The notes beneath the pieces were generated by a model, which saw nothing but the letters and a program-made list of their open reading frames with translations, did no database searches and was not told the DNA's origin. From Polaribacter reichenbachii (GTDB lineage Bacteria; Bacteroidota; Bacteroidia; Flavobacteriales; Flavobacteriaceae): a DNA stretch of 64,000 nt. The translations under genes and the position numbers were made by a program. The DNA lies in the NCBI RefSeq assembly GCF_001975665.1, contig NZ_CP019419.1:930001-994000 (forward strand), read 5' to 3'. How positions within the stretch are numbered: position 1 is the first letter of the stretch; the number at the start of each line of letters is the position of its first letter. Shown piece after piece: positions 61,985 through 64,000 of the stretch.

Positions 61985-63589
61985 TTATTTTTTTTGTGAT
62001 AAAGGAGCAACTTTTATTTTCTTTTTAGGTGCATCATGTTCTGTTGCATGTAAATCGAATTTTGGTACAACTTTCATTAACTCATCACGCTCTTTTCTAT
62101 GCGCTTCAGAAACTGTACTCCAATCTTTAATTTTAGGAAAACTAATTAAATCTGCTGGATATTCGCTAACATCATACCAAATATTATTACCATCTTTCAT
62201 TACATAATCTCCACGAATTAAGGTTGTTTCTTTGTGATAACCGTAAATCCACTCACGATGTTTCTTTTTATTGGTTGTTATAAACGGAATTAAACTTTCT
62301 CCATTAATTTCATATGAATCAGGAATTTTTACATTTCCTAACTCAGCAATTGTTGGCACTAAATCTGCCATATTTGCCAAAACATCTTGTGCTCCTTTTT
62401 TGGTTAAGTTCATACCTGGAGCATAAATAATTAAAGGCACATGTGTTCCTTTTTGAGAAACAGGACTCGATTTACCATAACCACTTGTACCATTATCTGC
62501 ACAAAAAATAAAAATGGTATTGTTTGCAATACCCAATTCTTTAAACTTATTCATATACTGCCAAACTTGATAATCTAAGTAGTTTACGTGATTATGAATA
62601 CCACTTTCTGTTATAGTTCCGTAAGTATTATATTCTCCATGATCTCCTGTTACTTTAGGAGTTACACGAGTGTATTTTTTACCATCCCAAGAAATTTTTG
62701 GAGTTCCAGGCCATTTATTACCCGACAATGGATGTAGAAAATCCCAAGCATCATGACCTAAATGACTTGTATGATACACAAAAAACGGCTTGTCTTCTTT
62801 TACTTTTCTTTCTATAAAATCGAAGGTAAAATTAAGTTCAACATCTGGTCCAAAAGTGTGTAAACCAAACTCTTTTTTAGATGCTTTATCATTTGGCCAC
62901 CATTCTAATTTTTCTTTGGCTTTTGGGTGATTTAATAATTGTACGTGAGGTTTCCAATACCAACCAGATTGTACATAGCTTTTTTTATGGATTTCTTTAT
63001 TAGTATCTGCATTAAAAATCTTTTTCTTACCATTAATTTTTCTGGATTCTAACCTGAAATCTGTGGTATGAATTGCTTTGTTATAAGAACCTTCTCCAGG
63101 TGTAAAACAACCTTCATCAAAAGGAAAACCATCAATATTCATTTGTGTTTTACCTGCCCAATAAGTTGCATAACCACCTGCTTTTGCAATATGTGCAATT
63201 GTGTGAGGTGAGCTGTCGTACAAATTCCAACTTCCTTTTTTATTTGGTGCTTTACCTTTGTCTTTATTATGCCACCATTTGTGTAAATGTGCATATCTAC
63301 CTGTCATCATCATTGCTCTACTTGGCCCACAAACTGTTGCTGCCCAAGCTGTTTTTATATACAAACCTTCTGCTGCTAATCTATCTAAAACAGGTGTTTT
63401 TGCTTTATATTTTTCGTTTGATGTTGTTCCTCCTTTTGGTGGACTCCAAGCAGTTGAATTATAAATTGGTAATTCTCTAGCACTAATATCATCAGCATAA
63501 AGTAACACTATATTGGGTTGTTTTTGTGCTTTTACAGAGAAATGATTAAAGAAAACTACGGTTAAAAAACTGATGATTATTTTTTTCAT
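61985..63589 (-). CDS. S1-family sulfatase
   Basis: A 534-residue secreted sulfatase (signal ending 'FSVKAQ'). The formylglycine site is C87-G-P-S-R ('ATVCGPSRAMMMTGRYAH'). The metal-site 'VLLYADDISARELPIYNS' and 'FIFCADNGTSGYGKSSPVSQKG' are present, with 'FVYHTSHLGHDAWDFLHPLSG' lining the pocket. It differs strongly from the other two sulfatases, so three sulfate positions or polymers may be served. It is six bases after the edge-truncated gene upstream and so probably co-transcribed with it. It is separated from the next operon by a terminator and a 475-base gap. Confidence 0.92.
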   Translation of the reverse strand: MKKIIISFLTVVFFNHFSVKAQKQPNIVLLYADDISARELPIYNSTAWSPPKGGTTSNEKYKAKTPVLDRLAAEGLYIKTAWAATVCGPSRAMMMTGRYAHLHKWWHNKDKGKAPNKKGSWNLYDSSPHTIAHIAKAGGYATYWAGKTQMNIDGFPFDEGCFTPGEGSYNKAIHTTDFRLESRKINGKKKIFNADTNKEIHKKSYVQSGWYWKPHVQLLNHPKAKEKLEWWPNDKASKKEFGLHTFGPDVELNFTFDFIERKVKEDKPFFVYHTSHLGHDAWDFLHPLSGNKWPGTPKISWDGKKYTRVTPKVTGDHGEYNTYGTITESGIHNHVNYLDYQVWQYMNKFKELGIANNTIFIFCADNGTSGYGKSSPVSQKGTHVPLIIYAPGMNLTKKGAQDVLANMADLVPTIAELGNVKIPDSYEINGESLIPFITTNKKKHREWIYGYHKETTLIRGDYVMKDGNNIWYDVSEYPADLISFPKIKDWSTVSEAHRKERDELMKVVPKFDLHATEHDAPKKKIKVAPLSQKK

Positions 63590-63595
63590 TAATAT

Positions 63596-64000
63596 TTATT
63601 TTATGATGATTTCATCCAATTCCCAACTACCAGAATTAGTATTCACTGCTGGTTGTAATGCTATTTGCATTAGCCTACTATTGACTTCAGAAAACTCAGA
63701 AAGTTTAATCTTATACGTTTTAAAATCATTATCATTTTTAGTAATTGGTACAGTTATCCATTGCTGCTCTAACCAATTTATTGGTCTCGTATTCATACTC
63801 CAGAAGTTTTTTGTTTTCTCTTTTCTAGTATAAATTGCAAATTTTAGTTCTTTTGCATCACTATTGTTCTTAATTTTAATTTCTACTTCAGAACATATTT
63901 TGGTATCTGTATATAACCAGGGAGCACTTCTAATTATTGCATTTTTTTCTGATAGATTCCCAATTAACTTTCCTTCTTTAAAAGCTAGATTTGTACCACT
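63596..64000 (-). CDS. C-terminal part of an unidentified protein, cut by the window edge
   Basis: An open frame runs from the window edge to the stop at 63596-63598, giving the last 134 residues of a longer protein. The internal Met near 63796 is not a start. The segment reads 'SAPWLYTDTKICSEVEIKIKN', then 'KELKFAIYTRKEKTKNFWS', and ends 'SRLMQIALQPAVNTNSGSWELDEIIIK'. It is rich in beta-strand-like alternation and looks like a C-terminal jelly-roll/carbohydrate-binding module of an extracellular enzyme. It precedes a sulfatase gene by six bases. The catalytic domain lies outside the window, so no function can be given. Confidence 0.7.
   Translation of the reverse strand, partial: SGTNLAFKEGKLIGNLSEKNAIIRSAPWLYTDTKICSEVEIKIKNNSDAKELKFAIYTRKEKTKNFWSMNTRPINWLEQQWITVPITKNDNDFKTYKIKLSEFSEVNSRLMQIALQPAVNTNSGSWELDEIIIK

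Noticed and set aside
63599-63796. A complete 66-residue gene at the right edge
   Set aside because: The frame stays open upstream of its Met to the window end and reads as the same protein, so it is the tail of a larger gene.
1-64000. Signs of horizontal transfer (integrase, tRNA target, insertion sequences, CRISPR)
   Set aside because: I found no tRNA-like cloverleaf, transposase, integrase or spaced repeat array. Base use looks even across the window.

Overview
The window is AT-rich DNA from a marine member of the Flavobacteriia (Bacteroidota). Four things point there: a SusC/SusD pair, many lipoprotein signal peptides ending in Cys, type IX secretion C-terminal domains, and the absence of Shine-Dalgarno-like start regions. 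Nearly all of it looks like one large locus for using sulfated red-algal galactan (agar/porphyran type), with accessory modules. I see no rRNA, tRNA, CRISPR array, integrase or transposase.

Layout. (1) 1-3235: a small secreted protein, the decayed 3' end of a GH86-type agarase/porphyranase gene, and a membrane TPR-LuxR regulator. (2) 3256-10258, minus strand: glycerate kinase, sodium/solute symporter, a GH63 hydrolase resembling mannosyl-/glucosylglycerate hydrolases, then a TonB-dependent receptor behind its own terminator. Together these suggest use of a glycosylglycerate such as the red-algal osmolyte digeneaside. (3) 10397-17028, plus strand: a LacI regulator with a palindromic operator, then lipoprotein enzymes GH3, ThuA-DUF1080 and GH29. 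(4) 17390-24052, minus: SusC, SusD and a surface glycan-binding lipoprotein. (5) 24444-32227, minus: an almost complete 3,6-anhydro-L-galactose (L-AHG) operon: Zn-alcohol dehydrogenase, KduD-like SDR, AHG dehydrogenase, anhydrogalactonate cycloisomerase, aldose epimerase, RhaT-like permease and GH117. (6) 32440-34179: two tandem AraC paralogs. (7) 34329-41634, plus: a four-gene set usually associated with planctomycetes (di-haem-motif DUF1549/DUF1553 lipoprotein, Tat-exported DUF1501, Tat-exported beta-propeller, DUF2231-cytochrome c-LRR membrane protein). (8) 42005-47086, plus: two HYR-GH16 lipoproteins and a type IX-secreted beta-helix protein. (9) 47209-48309, minus: a repeat-containing type IX-secreted protein. 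(10) 48432-61509, minus: a tight seven-gene operon (sulfatase, Asp-box propeller, GH29, PhoD-like, GH16, sulfatase, GH3), preceded by another sulfatase and an edge-truncated gene.

How it fits together (inference from families). Secreted GH16 enzymes cut the galactan, SusCD imports oligosaccharides, and sulfatases, GH29 and GH3 enzymes trim them. GH117 releases L-AHG, which enters through the RhaT-like carrier and is oxidised and isomerised to 2-keto-3-deoxy-L-galactonate. The two dehydrogenases could then invert C5 to give 2-keto-3-deoxy-D-gluconate (KDG). The KDG kinase and aldolase, the sulfatase-maturation enzyme and a GH2/GH50-type beta-galactosidase or agarase are not in this window. The least explained parts are the four-gene cytochrome/DUF1501 set and the possible glycosylglycerate module.
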